This document shows, piece by piece, positions 18,192 through 26,672 of a stretch of DNA of 64,000 bases. The notes below the pieces were generated by a model. It had not been told where the DNA came from and made no database searches. It saw nothing but the letters and a program-made list of their open reading frames with translations. Origin of the DNA: Ardenticatenales bacterium (lineage in GTDB: Bacteria; Chloroflexota; Anaerolineae; Ardenticatenales; Ardenticatenaceae); contig JACKAZ010000004.1 in the NCBI GenBank assembly GCA_020634795.1, forward strand, positions 1 to 64,000. Reading direction: 5' to 3'. Made by a program: the position numbers and the translations under genes. Positions within the stretch are counted from its first letter, which is position 1, and each line of letters starts with the position of its first letter.

Positions 18192-18197
18192 TATAAT
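18192..18197 (+). promoter_or_regulatory. TATAAT -10 box directly upstream of the GNAT start
   Basis: A perfect TATAAT ends six bases before the ATG at 18204. A transcript starting about seven bases downstream would begin at or near the start codon, so the mRNA may be leaderless. No strong -35 was found. Confidence 0.5.
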
Positions 18198-18203
18198 CGG
18201 CCC

Positions 18204-18689
18204 ATGAGCGAGACCCGAACCCCCACCATTCGCCCCTTGGCTGCGGACGACCACGAGGCGTTGCTGGCCCTTGCCCGTCGGCTGGCAGCTTGGTTTCGCC
18301 CCCTCGACCAGATGATGCTGGCGATCGATTTGGCCCAACACAAGGGCTGGGTGGCGACCGAGCAGGGGACGATCGTGGCCTTCTTGCTCTATTTCCTGGA
18401 GGATGCCGAGCAAGCCGAGCTGTCGTGGTTGGCGGTCGATCCCGACGCGCAGGGGCGTGGCTTGGGGAGCCAGTTGCTCACCCAGCTCGAAGCATCACTG
18501 CGTTCGTGGGGGGTGACGACGCTCCGCCTCAACACGATCCCCGCCGATCACGAAGCCATCTTCGATGCCACCAACGCCTTTTATCGACAGCGCGGCTTCG
18601 ACGTCGAAGCGCGGCACGACGACTACTACGGCCATGGGCGCCCGGCGCTGCGCTTGGTGAAACGGTTGGCGGTCGAACGGGTGCCATGA
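18204..18689 (+). CDS. GNAT family N-acetyltransferase
   Basis: A 161-residue acetyl-CoA-dependent acetyltransferase. Motif A is LSWLAVDPDAQGRGLGSQLL (the Q/RxxGxG/A CoA-binding loop), and the C-terminal motif B region is TNAFYRQRGFDVEARHDDYYG. The substrate is unknown. A TATAAT box six bases upstream and the lack of a ribosome binding site suggest leaderless translation. Its stop overlaps the next ATG as ATGA, coupling it to the glycosyltransferase gene. Confidence 0.87.
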   Translation: MSETRTPTIRPLAADDHEALLALARRLAAWFRPLDQMMLAIDLAQHKGWVATEQGTIVAFLLYFLEDAEQAELSWLAVDPDAQGRGLGSQLLTQLEASLRSWGVTTLRLNTIPADHEAIFDATNAFYRQRGFDVEARHDDYYGHGRPALRLVKRLAVERVP

Positions 18690-19798
18690 AGGTTCTCTAT
18701 CTGTCGAAGGCGCTGGTGGTCGGCAGTTATCAGACCAAGTCCGAGGCACTAGCAGCGCTCCCCGACATCGAGCTGACAGTGGCTGTGCCACCCTCATGGC
18801 GGGACGAACGGGGCGAAACGCCGCTCGAACGGGCGCATCTGAAAGGCTACCGGCTCGACGTGGTGCCGATCCGCTTCAACGGCAATTTCCACACGCACTA
18901 CTACCCCACCCTCGGCGGGCTGCTCGATCAACTGCGCCCCGATCTCTTCCACATCGACGAAGAGGCCTATAACTTTGCCACCTTCCACGCGGGCTGGCTG
19001 GCCCATCGGCGACGGATTCCCTTTCTCTTTTTCACATGGCAGAATCTGGCGCGGCGCTATCCCTTTCCCTTCCGGTTGATGGAACGGTGGGTCTACGCCC
19101 ATGCCGCTCATGCCATCGCGGGCAATCGTGAAGCCGCTGCTGTTTTGACGGGCAAGGGTTTCGAGAAGGCGATCGATGTCATCCCCCAGTTCGGGGTCGA
19201 CCCCCGTCTCTTCCCGCCCCGCACCGAGGCCACCGATGACGAGCCGCGCTGCATCGGCTACGCGGGCCGGTTCGTGCCCGAAAAGGGGTTGGCAGTGTTG
19301 CTGACCGCGCTCGGCCAACTGAAGGCGCTGAAATGGCGGCTGACGTTGCGCGGCAGCGGGCCGCAAGCGGCGGAATTGCGCCAGCTCGCCACCCAACAGG
19401 CCATCGCGGATCGGGTCGAGATTCTGCCCCCGCTCCCTTCGACGCAGATGGTCGACTTCTATCGGGCGTGTGATATCTTCGTGCTGCCATCGCTGACCCA
19501 ACGCAACTGGAAAGAGCAGTTTGGCCGCGTCCTGATCGAGGCCATGGCCTCGCGCGTGGCGGTGGTGGGCAGTGATAGTGGCGAAATCCCCCACGTGATC
19601 GGCGACGCGGGCTTGGTCACCCCCGAAGGCGACAGCGATGCCTTGAGCGCGGCCCTGCGGCGCCTTCTCACCGACGAAACCTTGCGCCAAACCCTGGCCG
19701 ACGCCGGTCGGCAACGGGTCCTGCAACGCTTCACCCAGGCCGCCATCGCCGCCCGCACCGCGTCCGTCTATCGGCGAGTTGGCGGACGGGGAGTTTGA
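18686..19798 (+). CDS. Glycosyltransferase family 4 protein
   Basis: A 370-residue GT-B glycosyltransferase. The N-terminal Rossmann domain begins MKVLYLSKALVVG; the C-terminal domain has GYAGRFVPEKGLAVLL and the nucleotide-sugar motif FGRVLIEAMASRVAVVGSDS (E-x7-E region of GT4). It probably adds sugars in envelope glycan synthesis. Its start overlaps the GNAT stop by four bases. The gene terminates inside the first GAGTTTGAT unit of a downstream tandem repeat, which supplies the TGA stop codon. Confidence 0.9.
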   Translation: MKVLYLSKALVVGSYQTKSEALAALPDIELTVAVPPSWRDERGETPLERAHLKGYRLDVVPIRFNGNFHTHYYPTLGGLLDQLRPDLFHIDEEAYNFATFHAGWLAHRRRIPFLFFTWQNLARRYPFPFRLMERWVYAHAAHAIAGNREAAAVLTGKGFEKAIDVIPQFGVDPRLFPPRTEATDDEPRCIGYAGRFVPEKGLAVLLTALGQLKALKWRLTLRGSGPQAAELRQLATQQAIADRVEILPPLPSTQMVDFYRACDIFVLPSLTQRNWKEQFGRVLIEAMASRVAVVGSDSGEIPHVIGDAGLVTPEGDSDALSAALRRLLTDETLRQTLADAGRQRVLQRFTQAAIAARTASVYRRVGGRGV

Positions 19799-19880
19799 TG
19801 AGTTTGATGAGTTTGATGAGTTTGATGAGGTTAGGGAGGGGCGGAAAATTTTCCGCCCGTACTGAGTTTGATGAGTTCAA
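19791..19880. repeat. A-type GAGTTTGAT tandem repeat with palindrome
   Basis: Four GAGTTTGAT units at 19791-19827 and two more at about 19864-19880. Between them lies the perfect palindrome GGGCGGAAAATTTTCCGCCC (19839-19858). The gap to the next gene at 20162 holds no other gene. Confidence 0.85.
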
Positions 19881-20147
19881 GCGTGGGGGTGTGGGGGAAA
19901 AGGCGACGAGGAACAGTGTAAAGCGATTCTCCAAACCTTGAAAAGGCGATGCCATGGCAGCGCTCCCCGAGTTTCGATTCTCGACCAGGATACAACCTCC
20001 CGCTGACCACCCCCAACAGCATCACGTGGATACACTGCCCAACCTCACCCCATTCGCCACTGAGATCTCGTTGTTGCCGCATTCAGCTCCCCTTGCTGTG
20101 CAGATAAGACCCCGCCTCAGCCGTTCGCCATTTGCCGTCAACGGGCG

Positions 20148-20153
20148 TATAAT
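20148..20153 (+). promoter_or_regulatory. TATAAT -10 box close to the GT4 start
   Basis: A perfect TATAAT ends eight bases before the ATG at 20162, arguing for a very short or absent leader as at 18192. Confidence 0.5.
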
Positions 20154-20161
20154 CCGCCGCC

Positions 20162-21313
20162 ATGTACGGTACACGAACCACAAGCGCGACGATTGGGCTG
20201 AACGCCCAGCTTCTTGCGCTGGACGCGGGCTATCGGAGCGCGGGCATCACGGCCTATATCTACCAGTTGCTGCGCCATCTGCCCCAGGTCAGCGATTATC
20301 GGTTCGTGGCCTGGATGGGAGAGCGCGCTGGCGATCTGGCTGGGGTCGAGCGCCGAGTGACGGTGCTGCCGACCGAGCGGCCTGCGGTGCGAATCCTCTG
20401 GGAACAGGCGCTGCAACCCTGGGCGCTACGCTGTGAACAGCCCTCGCTGCTGCACGGCATGGCCTTTGCCCTGCCGCTCTGGCCGCTGACGATGCCCGCC
20501 GTGGTCACGATCTACGATCTGACTTTCATCCACCGTCCCCACGCCTTTCATCCGCTGAAGCGGCTCTACCTGCATCGCATGGCCGAACGCAGCGCCCGTC
20601 GCGCCGACCACGTTTGCACGATTTCGCAGCATGGGCGGGCGGATGTGGCCGCGCAATTCGGCATCCCACCCGAAAAGATCAGCGTCGTCTACCCGGGCCT
20701 CGACCCGCGCTTTGACCAACCGCCCACCAAAGCGGAGGTGGCCGCTTTCCGCGCGAACAAAGGGCTGCCCGCACGCTTTGTGCTCTATCTGGGTACATTG
20801 GAACCCCGCAAGAATCTGCCGATGTTGGTCCGCGCCTTTGCCCGCCTGCGCCGCACCCTGCCCGATGTGACGCTGGTCTTGGCCGGCGGGAAAGGGTGGG
20901 GCTACGAGGAGATTTTTGCCGAGGTGGCGCGGCTGGGGTTGTCGGATGTAGTGCTCTTTCCCGGCTTCGTGCCGAACGAGGAACAGGCGCTCTGGTACGC
21001 GGCGGCGACGCTTTTTGCCTATCCGAGCGAGTACGAGGGCTTCGGCCTGCCCCCGCTGGAAGCGATGGCTTGTGGCACGCCGGTCATCACCAGCGATGCC
21101 GCCAGTCTGCCCGAAGTCGTGGGCGACGCTGGGCTTACGCTGCCCTGCCACGATGAGGCGGCGTGGGCCGACGTCATGGCAACGCTTCTCAACGATCATT
21201 CACAGCGTGACGAGCGCGGGGCACGGGGCGTGGCTCAAGCAGCGAAATTCCGTTGGCAGGCGAGCGCCCGTGCCCAAACAGCGGTCTACGACCGTCTCTT
21301 GGCCGAAGGCTGA
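20162..21313 (+). CDS. Glycosyltransferase family 4 protein
   Basis: A 383-residue GT-B glycosyltransferase. N-terminal part: ATIGLNAQLLALDAGYRSAGI; middle: HVCTISQHGRADVAAQFGIP; C-terminal donor-site motif: FAYPSEYEGFGLPPLEAMAC, GTPVITSDAASLPEVVGDAG. These match mannosyl/glucosyltransferases of the GT4 family. It is followed by a WbaP-like sugar transferase whose ATG overlaps its stop by one base, so the two probably work in the same exopolysaccharide or wall-glycan pathway. Confidence 0.92.
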   Translation: MYGTRTTSATIGLNAQLLALDAGYRSAGITAYIYQLLRHLPQVSDYRFVAWMGERAGDLAGVERRVTVLPTERPAVRILWEQALQPWALRCEQPSLLHGMAFALPLWPLTMPAVVTIYDLTFIHRPHAFHPLKRLYLHRMAERSARRADHVCTISQHGRADVAAQFGIPPEKISVVYPGLDPRFDQPPTKAEVAAFRANKGLPARFVLYLGTLEPRKNLPMLVRAFARLRRTLPDVTLVLAGGKGWGYEEIFAEVARLGLSDVVLFPGFVPNEEQALWYAAATLFAYPSEYEGFGLPPLEAMACGTPVITSDAASLPEVVGDAGLTLPCHDEAAWADVMATLLNDHSQRDERGARGVAQAAKFRWQASARAQTAVYDRLLAEG

Positions 21314-22758
21314 TGAACGTCGAATTCTGGGCACGCCTCTGGCACAACCGCGACCGCCTGCGCTGGATCCTGATGTTCAGCGACGCGGTGCTGATCGTGA
21401 TCGCGCTTTTCTTGGCCTGGTTCATGCGCTACGAATTGGAGATCGGCGGGACGGTGGAGATCGTGAACTACCGCTCCTTCTCCTCCTACCTGCCCGTTGC
21501 GGCTCTGACGATTCTGCTGATGTGGCTCAACTTGGGGCTGGAAAGTGCCTATCGTCGCCAGCGGGGGGCCACGTGGAGCGACGAGATCTCGACCATCGTC
21601 AACGCGACGGCCCGTAGCCTGTTGGTGGTGGTCTTCTTCTTTTTCTTTTACCGCACCTACGTCTACTCACGGCTGATCTTTGCCTACTACACCTTCTTCA
21701 TCATTTTCCTCCTCTCCGTTGCCCGCTTGGCACTGCGCCAACTGATCGCACGGCTGCACCGCCATGGCATCGGCGTCTTGCGCATCCTGATCGTGGGGGC
21801 GGGCGAAGGGGCGCGCAAGCTGATGCGCCACATCGTCGCCCAACCGGAGTTGGGCTATGAGGTGGTGGGCTTCGTTGCGAACGACCCTGAGGGTCAGAGC
21901 AACATTGGCCGCTTCACCGCGCTCGGCCCCATCGCTGGGCTGCCGACGCTGATCGACGATCACAACGTGGACCGGGTGCTCATCACTTTGCCGTGGAGCC
22001 AGCAATACCAAATCTCCCGCATTTTGGACACCTGCACCAAGCGGGGGATTCCCGTGCGGATCGTTCCCGATCTCTTCCAACTGTCGCTGACCGGTGTGAC
22101 GATGGATGAAATTCGGGGGGTGCCGCTGATGGGAATGCGCGAACCGGTCATCACCGGGGGGGATTTTGCGCTCAAGCGGCTGCTCGACATTGGGGTCTCT
22201 GGCGGGGCCTTGCTCATTGGGGCGCCGCTTTGGGGTTTGATCGCGCTGGCCATCAAGCTCGATTCGGAGGGGCCGGTCGTTTACGATCAGACCCGAGTCG
22301 GGCGCGGCGGCAAGCCCTTCACCATCTACAAGTTCCGCTCGATGCGGAAGGGGGCCGACGATGAGCTATCAGAGCTGAGCGACCACAACGAGGCGTCGGG
22401 GCCACTCTTCAAGATGAAAGAAGATCCGCGCGTGACGCGGGTGGGCCGCATCCTCCGCAAGTTCAGCCTTGACGAAGTGCCACAACTGTGGAACGTTCTG
22501 CGCGGCGACATGAGCCTGATCGGCCCGCGCCCGGCGCTCCCTGCCGAAGTAGACGAATATGAAGAGTGGCATCTGAAGCGGCTAGACGTGACGCCCGGGC
22601 TGACGGGGCTGTGGCAGGTCAGTGGCCGCAGCGATGTCACCTTCGACGAGATGGTGCTTCTCGACATCTACTACGCCGAACAATGGTCGCCGCTGCTCGA
22701 CACCATGATCTTTCTCAAAACGATCCCTACCGTCCTTTTCCAACGGGGCGCGTATTAG
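21313..22758 (+). CDS. Polyprenyl-phosphate sugar-1-phosphate transferase (WbaP/WcaJ type)
   Basis: A 481-residue membrane enzyme that moves a sugar-1-phosphate onto undecaprenyl phosphate, the first step of glycan subunit assembly. Four N-terminal helices are followed by a CoA-binding-like Rossmann domain (LRILIVGAGEGARKLMRHI), another helix, and the catalytic Bac_transf domain with KRLLDIGVSGG, YDQTRVGRGGKPF, YKFRSM and SLDEVPQLWNVLRGDMSLIG. Length and order match the family. It is coupled to the upstream GT4. Confidence 0.94.
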   Translation: MNVEFWARLWHNRDRLRWILMFSDAVLIVIALFLAWFMRYELEIGGTVEIVNYRSFSSYLPVAALTILLMWLNLGLESAYRRQRGATWSDEISTIVNATARSLLVVVFFFFFYRTYVYSRLIFAYYTFFIIFLLSVARLALRQLIARLHRHGIGVLRILIVGAGEGARKLMRHIVAQPELGYEVVGFVANDPEGQSNIGRFTALGPIAGLPTLIDDHNVDRVLITLPWSQQYQISRILDTCTKRGIPVRIVPDLFQLSLTGVTMDEIRGVPLMGMREPVITGGDFALKRLLDIGVSGGALLIGAPLWGLIALAIKLDSEGPVVYDQTRVGRGGKPFTIYKFRSMRKGADDELSELSDHNEASGPLFKMKEDPRVTRVGRILRKFSLDEVPQLWNVLRGDMSLIGPRPALPAEVDEYEEWHLKRLDVTPGLTGLWQVSGRSDVTFDEMVLLDIYYAEQWSPLLDTMIFLKTIPTVLFQRGAY

Positions 22759-23105
22759 GAACGCAGAGCAATTAACGCAGAACGCAAAACGGGACGGCTG
22801 ATGGCGAATGGCGCATGGCGAATGGGCAGATGTTGGTCCTTGATATCACCATTCCGCCGCTGTTGCCGACACCCTCTCACCGGTACAACAGAACGCGCAA
22901 CTCCTGAACTCCCCCACTCCCCTAACTCCTAATCAACTGGCGCAACCGGTTGGACGAGGCGGCGGGCGCTATCGGCCGACCTTACGACACTCTGAGCGAT
23001 GAACCGATCCGGCGGCACGCCCTACCGCCTCACCTACGTGCCGATCCGCGCCACGGCGGGCGCGGGGCAGTTCGCAGTATGGGAGTAGCCGCAGCCGGGA
23101 CAAAC
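22759..23105. other. Intergenic region with B-type repeat
   Basis: Positions 22758-22791 hold a short B-type repeat (AACGCAGAGCAATTAACGC). GGCGAATGGCGCATGGCG words follow near 22803. No credible gene: a 29-codon frame at about 22999-23088 has no ribosome binding site. Confidence 0.6.
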
Positions 23106-23133
23106 AAAAACAGCACCGCATATGACGGTGCTG
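23106..23133 (-). terminator. Rho-independent terminator after the tRNA-Ser pair
   Basis: On the minus strand CAGCACCG and CGGTGCTG form an 8-base stem with a 7-base loop, followed by TTTTTG. Confidence 0.85.
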
Positions 23134-23139
23134 CACGTA

Positions 23140-23226
23140 CGGGGAGGGAGGGATTCGAACCCTCGGTACGTTTTCACGTACACTCACTTAGCAGGCGAGC
23201 CCAATCGGCCACTCTGGCACCTCCCC
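23140..23226 (-). tRNA. tRNA-Ser (GCT)
   Basis: An 87-base type II tRNA. The acceptor GGGGAGG pairs with CCTCCCC and the discriminator is G, as expected for serine. The anticodon loop CTGCTAA gives GCT. It has a long variable arm GTACGTGAAAACGTAC and T-loop TTCGAAT. CCA is not encoded. Confidence 0.96.
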
Positions 23227-23233
23227 TCGGAGG

Positions 23234-23318
23234 CGGAGGAGGAGGGATTCGAACCCCCGTGCCCGTTAAGGCCATCCGATTTCAAGTCGGCGCCGTTTGT
23301 CCACTCCGGCACTCCTCC
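23234..23318 (-). tRNA. tRNA-Ser (TGA)
   Basis: An 85-base type II tRNA. The acceptor GGAGGAG pairs with CTCCTCC, the discriminator is G, and the anticodon loop CTTGAAA gives TGA. A long variable arm is present. It lies seven bases upstream of tRNA-Ser(GCT), probably in one transcript. Confidence 0.96.
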
Positions 23319-23406
23319 ATCGGACTGAGAGAGGGGGTAACACCTCCTCAGACGCATCCGAAAGTATAACCCGAGAGCCCTTTTCTGTCAAAGATTAGAC
23401 GGGTGG

Positions 23407-23512
23407 TGAGTTTGGTGAGTTTGATGAGTTTGATGAGTTTAATGAGTTGGGCGTTGCTTTGCGTTCTGCGTTAATTGTTCTGCGTTAACTGCTCTGCGTT
23501 AACTGCTCTGCG
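23407..23512. repeat. Composite A-junction-B repeat
   Basis: GAGTTTGAT/GAGTTTAAT units at 23407-23450, the junction GAGTTGGGCGTTGCTTTGCG, then TTAACTGCTCTGCG-type B units to 23512. It is in the opposite orientation to the copies at 939 and 26527. The B part overlaps the 3' end of the hydrolase gene. Confidence 0.9.
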
Positions 23513-24225
23513 AACCAGGCCACCAACCGTTGCTGGAAGGCGCGGCGGAAGCGATGCTCATCGCCGCGGAGCAGCGTGGTCTCCAGTGCCTCACCTTGCC
23601 CCACCTCGCTGTAGCTGCGCTGCAGGGCGGCGTGGAAACGCAGCGCATTGTCGGCGGGCAGCCGCGGGTCGTTGGCAACGTTGATCACAAGGAGCGGCAT
23701 GGGGGGGAGCGCGGTCAGATCGCCGATGGGGCTACGCTCGCGCATCGCCACCTCGACGTCGCCAAGCACGGCCTCTGGCACGGCTGCGGCCAGCGCGGGG
23801 AAGGCGGCCATCGTCACCCGCGGCATAAAGGAGTAGTCGCCGGAGGCCAAGACCAAGGCTGCCGCATCGATGGGACGACGCTCGTGTGTGGCCAGCCAGC
23901 GGCTCGCCCACAAGCCCCCCATGCTAAAGCCGCTCAGCCCCAGACGGCGGCCTGACCAGAGTGATTCACTGGCCCGCAACTGGGCATCCATCCCATCGAA
24001 AAGCCGCCATAACATGAAAGGATCGGCCTGCACATTCTCCGGCGTCGCGCGCCACGGCGGGTTCATCACCAGCGCATCCACGCCCGCGTGGGCCAACAGC
24101 AGCGCGTAGCCCGCATGGCTGAAGGCATCTTCGTTGAAGCCCGGCACATGAATCACCAACGGTCGACGCGCGTCGTCCGTGTGCACAAAAAGGCCAGCAT
24201 CCAATCGGTCACAGTGTAGGCGCAT
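23485..24225 (-). CDS. Alpha/beta hydrolase
   Basis: A 246-residue hydrolase. The nucleophile elbow is GFSMGG (Ser in LGLSGFSMGGLW), the acid is probably Asp in NVANDPRLP, and the catalytic His is in GDEHRF. The N-terminal segment LVIHVPGFNEDAF supplies the oxyanion region. The substrate is unknown. The last residues (EQLTQSS) are encoded by units of the downstream B-type intergenic repeat, which also provides the TAA stop, so the natural C-terminus may have been altered by repeat insertion. No partner gene is obvious. Confidence 0.85.
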   Translation of the reverse strand: MRLHCDRLDAGLFVHTDDARRPLVIHVPGFNEDAFSHAGYALLLAHAGVDALVMNPPWRATPENVQADPFMLWRLFDGMDAQLRASESLWSGRRLGLSGFSMGGLWASRWLATHERRPIDAAALVLASGDYSFMPRVTMAAFPALAAAVPEAVLGDVEVAMRERSPIGDLTALPPMPLLVINVANDPRLPADNALRFHAALQRSYSEVGQGEALETTLLRGDEHRFRRAFQQRLVAWFAEQLTQSS

Positions 24226-24233
24226 GAGGGAGG

Positions 24234-24366
24234 AAGTTTAATGAGTTTGATGAGTTTGATGAGTTTGATGAGTTTGATGAGTTTTGAGTTCAGGAGTTCA
24301 GAGTTGGGAGTTAGAAAGCGTTGGAGTGCTGGAGTGCTGGAGTGTTGGAGTGTTGGAGTGTTGGGG
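24234..24366. repeat. A-type repeat plus GTTGGAGTGCTGG repeats
   Basis: Five to six GAGTTTGAT units (24234-24287), then GAGTTCAGGAGTTCAGAGTT, then five or more units of GGAGTGTTG/GGAGTGCTG (24319-24366). Beyond, to 24540, there is no gene; a CCATTCTCTATCCTCCATTC stretch lies near 24455-24475. Confidence 0.85.
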
Positions 24367-24543
24367 TACGGTCTAACGTAGGATTCTTGGGGCGGAAGGT
24401 GCTGGCTTCAAGCGGTCACAGCGGTAGGGCGGCCAGACGAGTGCGGGGATCTCCCCATTCTCTATCCTCCATTCTCCACCCAAAGCGGTCATCTTCGTAG
24501 AAGTAACTTCTGCAATCAGGATTGCAAACACCACCTCCCCGTT

Positions 24544-24571
24544 TTGAACGGTCGTGGTTCGCTTGTATTAT
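24544..24571 (+). promoter_or_regulatory. Sigma-70-like promoter of the XRE gene
   Basis: TTGAAC (24544-24549), a 16-base spacer and TATTAT (24566-24571), about 50 bases before the XRE start. It is the best-matched -35/-10 pair seen in the window. Confidence 0.6.
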
Positions 24572-24620
24572 ACGAGGTAATCGTTCGAATCGAAGTTGAT
24601 CCAACCTGATGGGAAGCCCA

Positions 24621-25103
24621 ATGACCGCTTTTGGTGAATATCTGAAACTGCTCCGCGAACGGGTGGGCCTTTCGCAAGAGACGTTGGCTGAAGAGGCGGG
24701 CATCTCCAGCGCCTACATTTCGCAGATCGAGACGGGTCGACGTAATCCGCCTACCCCCGATGTGCTGCGCCGCATGGCGCCCTCGCTCAACGTCCAATAC
24801 ACCGTGCTGCTGCGCCAAGCCGACTACCTGACCGACATGGAGCTGCAAGCGCTGCTCCTGCGTGCGATTCGGGTGCTCTACGTCCACGACCCGGGCCGCG
24901 AACGGTTGGAAACCTTGCTGGGTGAAAGTATCGACCGCTGGATGGCGATGGATGAGGCACAGCGCAACGGGGCACTGGACAGCACCGGCACCGAACATGT
25001 GGCCGAAATCATTTTGCCCGCCCTGCTGCAAGAACAGAGCGACATCCTCTTTGCCAACCTGTTGAGCGAAAGCGAAGAGGCCGAGGGCCTGCTGGATGAG
25101 TGA
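24621..25103 (+). CDS. XRE family transcriptional regulator
   Basis: A 160-residue DNA-binding regulator. An N-terminal Cro/C1-type helix-turn-helix spans residues about 5-60 (FGEYLKLLRERVGLSQ, LAEEAGISSAYISQIETGRR). A helical C-terminal part of about 90 residues follows with no recognised domain. The ATG at 24621 has GGGAAG upstream; an in-frame ATG at 24609 is the alternative. It overlaps plsC by eight bases, so it may control or be co-expressed with the acyltransferase and DPM1-like genes. Confidence 0.86.
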   Translation: MTAFGEYLKLLRERVGLSQETLAEEAGISSAYISQIETGRRNPPTPDVLRRMAPSLNVQYTVLLRQADYLTDMELQALLLRAIRVLYVHDPGRERLETLLGESIDRWMAMDEAQRNGALDSTGTEHVAEIILPALLQEQSDILFANLLSESEEAEGLLDE

Positions 25104-25791
25104 GCAGAACTCGGTTTCCTTCGTCTATCGGCTGCTGCGAGGCACCTTTCGGCTACTTTTCCGGCTGCTGACACGGCTCGACGTGCGTGGCATGGAGCAG
25201 ACACCGCTCGACGGCCCGCTCCTCATGACGGCCAACCACACCTCGTTGCTGGAAGGGCCGCTGGTTTTTGCTTACACCCCGCGCGTTCCCGTTTCCGTTT
25301 TGGCGAAGAAGGAATGGGAGGGGACGCCCATTGCAACCTTTGTGATCGACCATCTCAACCCTGTTTACGTCAATCGGGGCGAGATGGATCGCAAGGCGCT
25401 GACTGTGATGTTGCGCCGGTTAAAGGGGGGCGAAGCCTTTGGGATTGCGCCGGAAGGGACACGCTCCGAAAGTGGGTCGCTCATGCAGGGCAAAGAGGGA
25501 GCGGCCTATCTGGCCACACGGTCCAACGCCCAACTGTTGCCGATCGCGGTCTGGGGCCATACCGAGTTGTTCTCGTCGTTGAAACGTTTCCGCCGCCCCA
25601 CCGTCCACCTGCATGTGGGCGAGCCCTACCGGCTGGTGGACGACCCTGATCTGAGCCGACAAGAGAACTTGGCGGCCCACACCGAGCGCATCATGGTCGA
25701 GATCGCCCGCCTCTTGCCGCCCGAACTCCGCGGCGACTACGCCCATGCCGTGGAAGGGCCGGCGCGCTGGCAGCGCCCCGCGCTGAACTGA
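25096..25791 (+). CDS. 1-acyl-sn-glycerol-3-phosphate acyltransferase (PlsC family)
   Basis: A 231-residue membrane-associated acyltransferase of phospholipid synthesis. Motif I reads NHTSLLEGPL: His is followed four residues later by Glu where the family has Asp (H-x4-D). Motif III GIAPEGTRSESG is intact, as is the later LPIAVWGHTE region. The D-to-E change may alter catalysis or reflect a divergent subfamily. The start lies within the end of the XRE gene; the next gene begins two bases after its stop, forming a tight operon. Confidence 0.88.
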   Translation: MSEQNSVSFVYRLLRGTFRLLFRLLTRLDVRGMEQTPLDGPLLMTANHTSLLEGPLVFAYTPRVPVSVLAKKEWEGTPIATFVIDHLNPVYVNRGEMDRKALTVMLRRLKGGEAFGIAPEGTRSESGSLMQGKEGAAYLATRSNAQLLPIAVWGHTELFSSLKRFRRPTVHLHVGEPYRLVDDPDLSRQENLAAHTERIMVEIARLLPPELRGDYAHAVEGPARWQRPALN

Positions 25792-25793
25792 CC

Positions 25794-26570
25794 GTGTCTG
25801 ACCCTGAATTGGCGGTGGTGGTCCCGACGTACAACGAAGCCCGCAACGTGGTGGCGATGGCCGATGCGCTGCTGGCGCTGCCCCTTGCGCTGCAGCTCAT
25901 CATTGTCGATGACAATTCCCCCGATGGCACGGGCGATCTCGCCGATCAACTGGCGGCCAAGGATCCCGACAGGATCCAGGTCATCCATCGTCCGCAGAAA
26001 AATGGCCTCGGACGGGCCTACAAACAGGGCTTTCAGCAGGCGTTGCGCGGCGACGTCCCCCTGATCGCCCAAATGGACTGCGATTTTTCCCATTCCCCCG
26101 ACTACTTGCCCACCATGGTCGAAACGCTCCGCACCACCCGCGCCGACGTAATTATAGGTAGCCGCTACGTGCCGGGTGGCGAGCTGGACGAGGATTGGAG
26201 CTGGTGGCGCGAGGCGCTCAGCCAATGGGCCAACTTCTATGCCCGCGCCATCCTTCGCCTGAGAGTGCGGGATGCGACGGCGGGCTTCAAGCTCTGGCGG
26301 CGCGAGGTGCTGGCGGCGATCGATCTGGAGCGCGTGATCTCCAACGGCTACGTCTTCCAAGTCGAGATGGCCTACCTGACCCAGAAGCTCGGTTTCCTGC
26401 CCATCGAACTGCCCATCTTCTTCGAAGATCGACGGATCGGTCGCTCGAAAATGGATATCCCCGTCAAAGTCGAAGCCGCATGGCGCGTTCTGGAGCTACT
26501 CTGGCGCTACCGCAAGGTGAAACGGACAACGCAGAACGAAGAACGCAAAACGGCAACGCAGAGCAGGTAA
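25794..26570 (+). CDS. Polyprenol monophosphomannose synthase (DPM1-like GT2)
   Basis: A 258-residue soluble GT-A glycosyltransferase that would make polyprenyl-phosphate mannose or glucose as a donor for membrane GT-C enzymes. Signatures: VVVPTYNEARNV, IIVDDNSPDGTGD, MDCDFSHSPDYLP, DVIIGSRYVPGG and RDATAGFKLWRR, all DPM1-like. No C-terminal membrane helices. It uses a GTG start at 25794. The last 15 or so residues (TTQNEERKTATQSR) come from a B-type tandem repeat, whose TAA ends the gene. The downstream YfhO-flippase protein could use its product. Confidence 0.92.
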   Translation: MSDPELAVVVPTYNEARNVVAMADALLALPLALQLIIVDDNSPDGTGDLADQLAAKDPDRIQVIHRPQKNGLGRAYKQGFQQALRGDVPLIAQMDCDFSHSPDYLPTMVETLRTTRADVIIGSRYVPGGELDEDWSWWREALSQWANFYARAILRLRVRDATAGFKLWRREVLAAIDLERVISNGYVFQVEMAYLTQKLGFLPIELPIFFEDRRIGRSKMDIPVKVEAAWRVLELLWRYRKVKRTTQNEERKTATQSR

Positions 26571-26663
26571 CGCAGAGCAGGTAACGCAGAGCAGGTAACG
26601 CTAAGCAACACCCAACTCATTAAACTCATAAAACTCATTAAACTCATTAAACTCGCCAGACTC
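26527..26663. repeat. Composite B-junction-A repeat
   Basis: B units at 26527-26609 (three AACGCAGAGCAGGT copies), the junction GCAACACCCAACTC, then AACTCATTA-type A units at 26612-26663. It overlaps the 3' end of the GT2 gene and ends ten bases before the next start codon. Confidence 0.92.
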
Positions 26664-26672
26664 CCTACCGCC

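Noticed and set aside
22999..23088. Small ORF of 29 codons before the tRNA-Ser pair
   Set aside because: No ribosome binding site, no homology recognised, stops immediately upstream.
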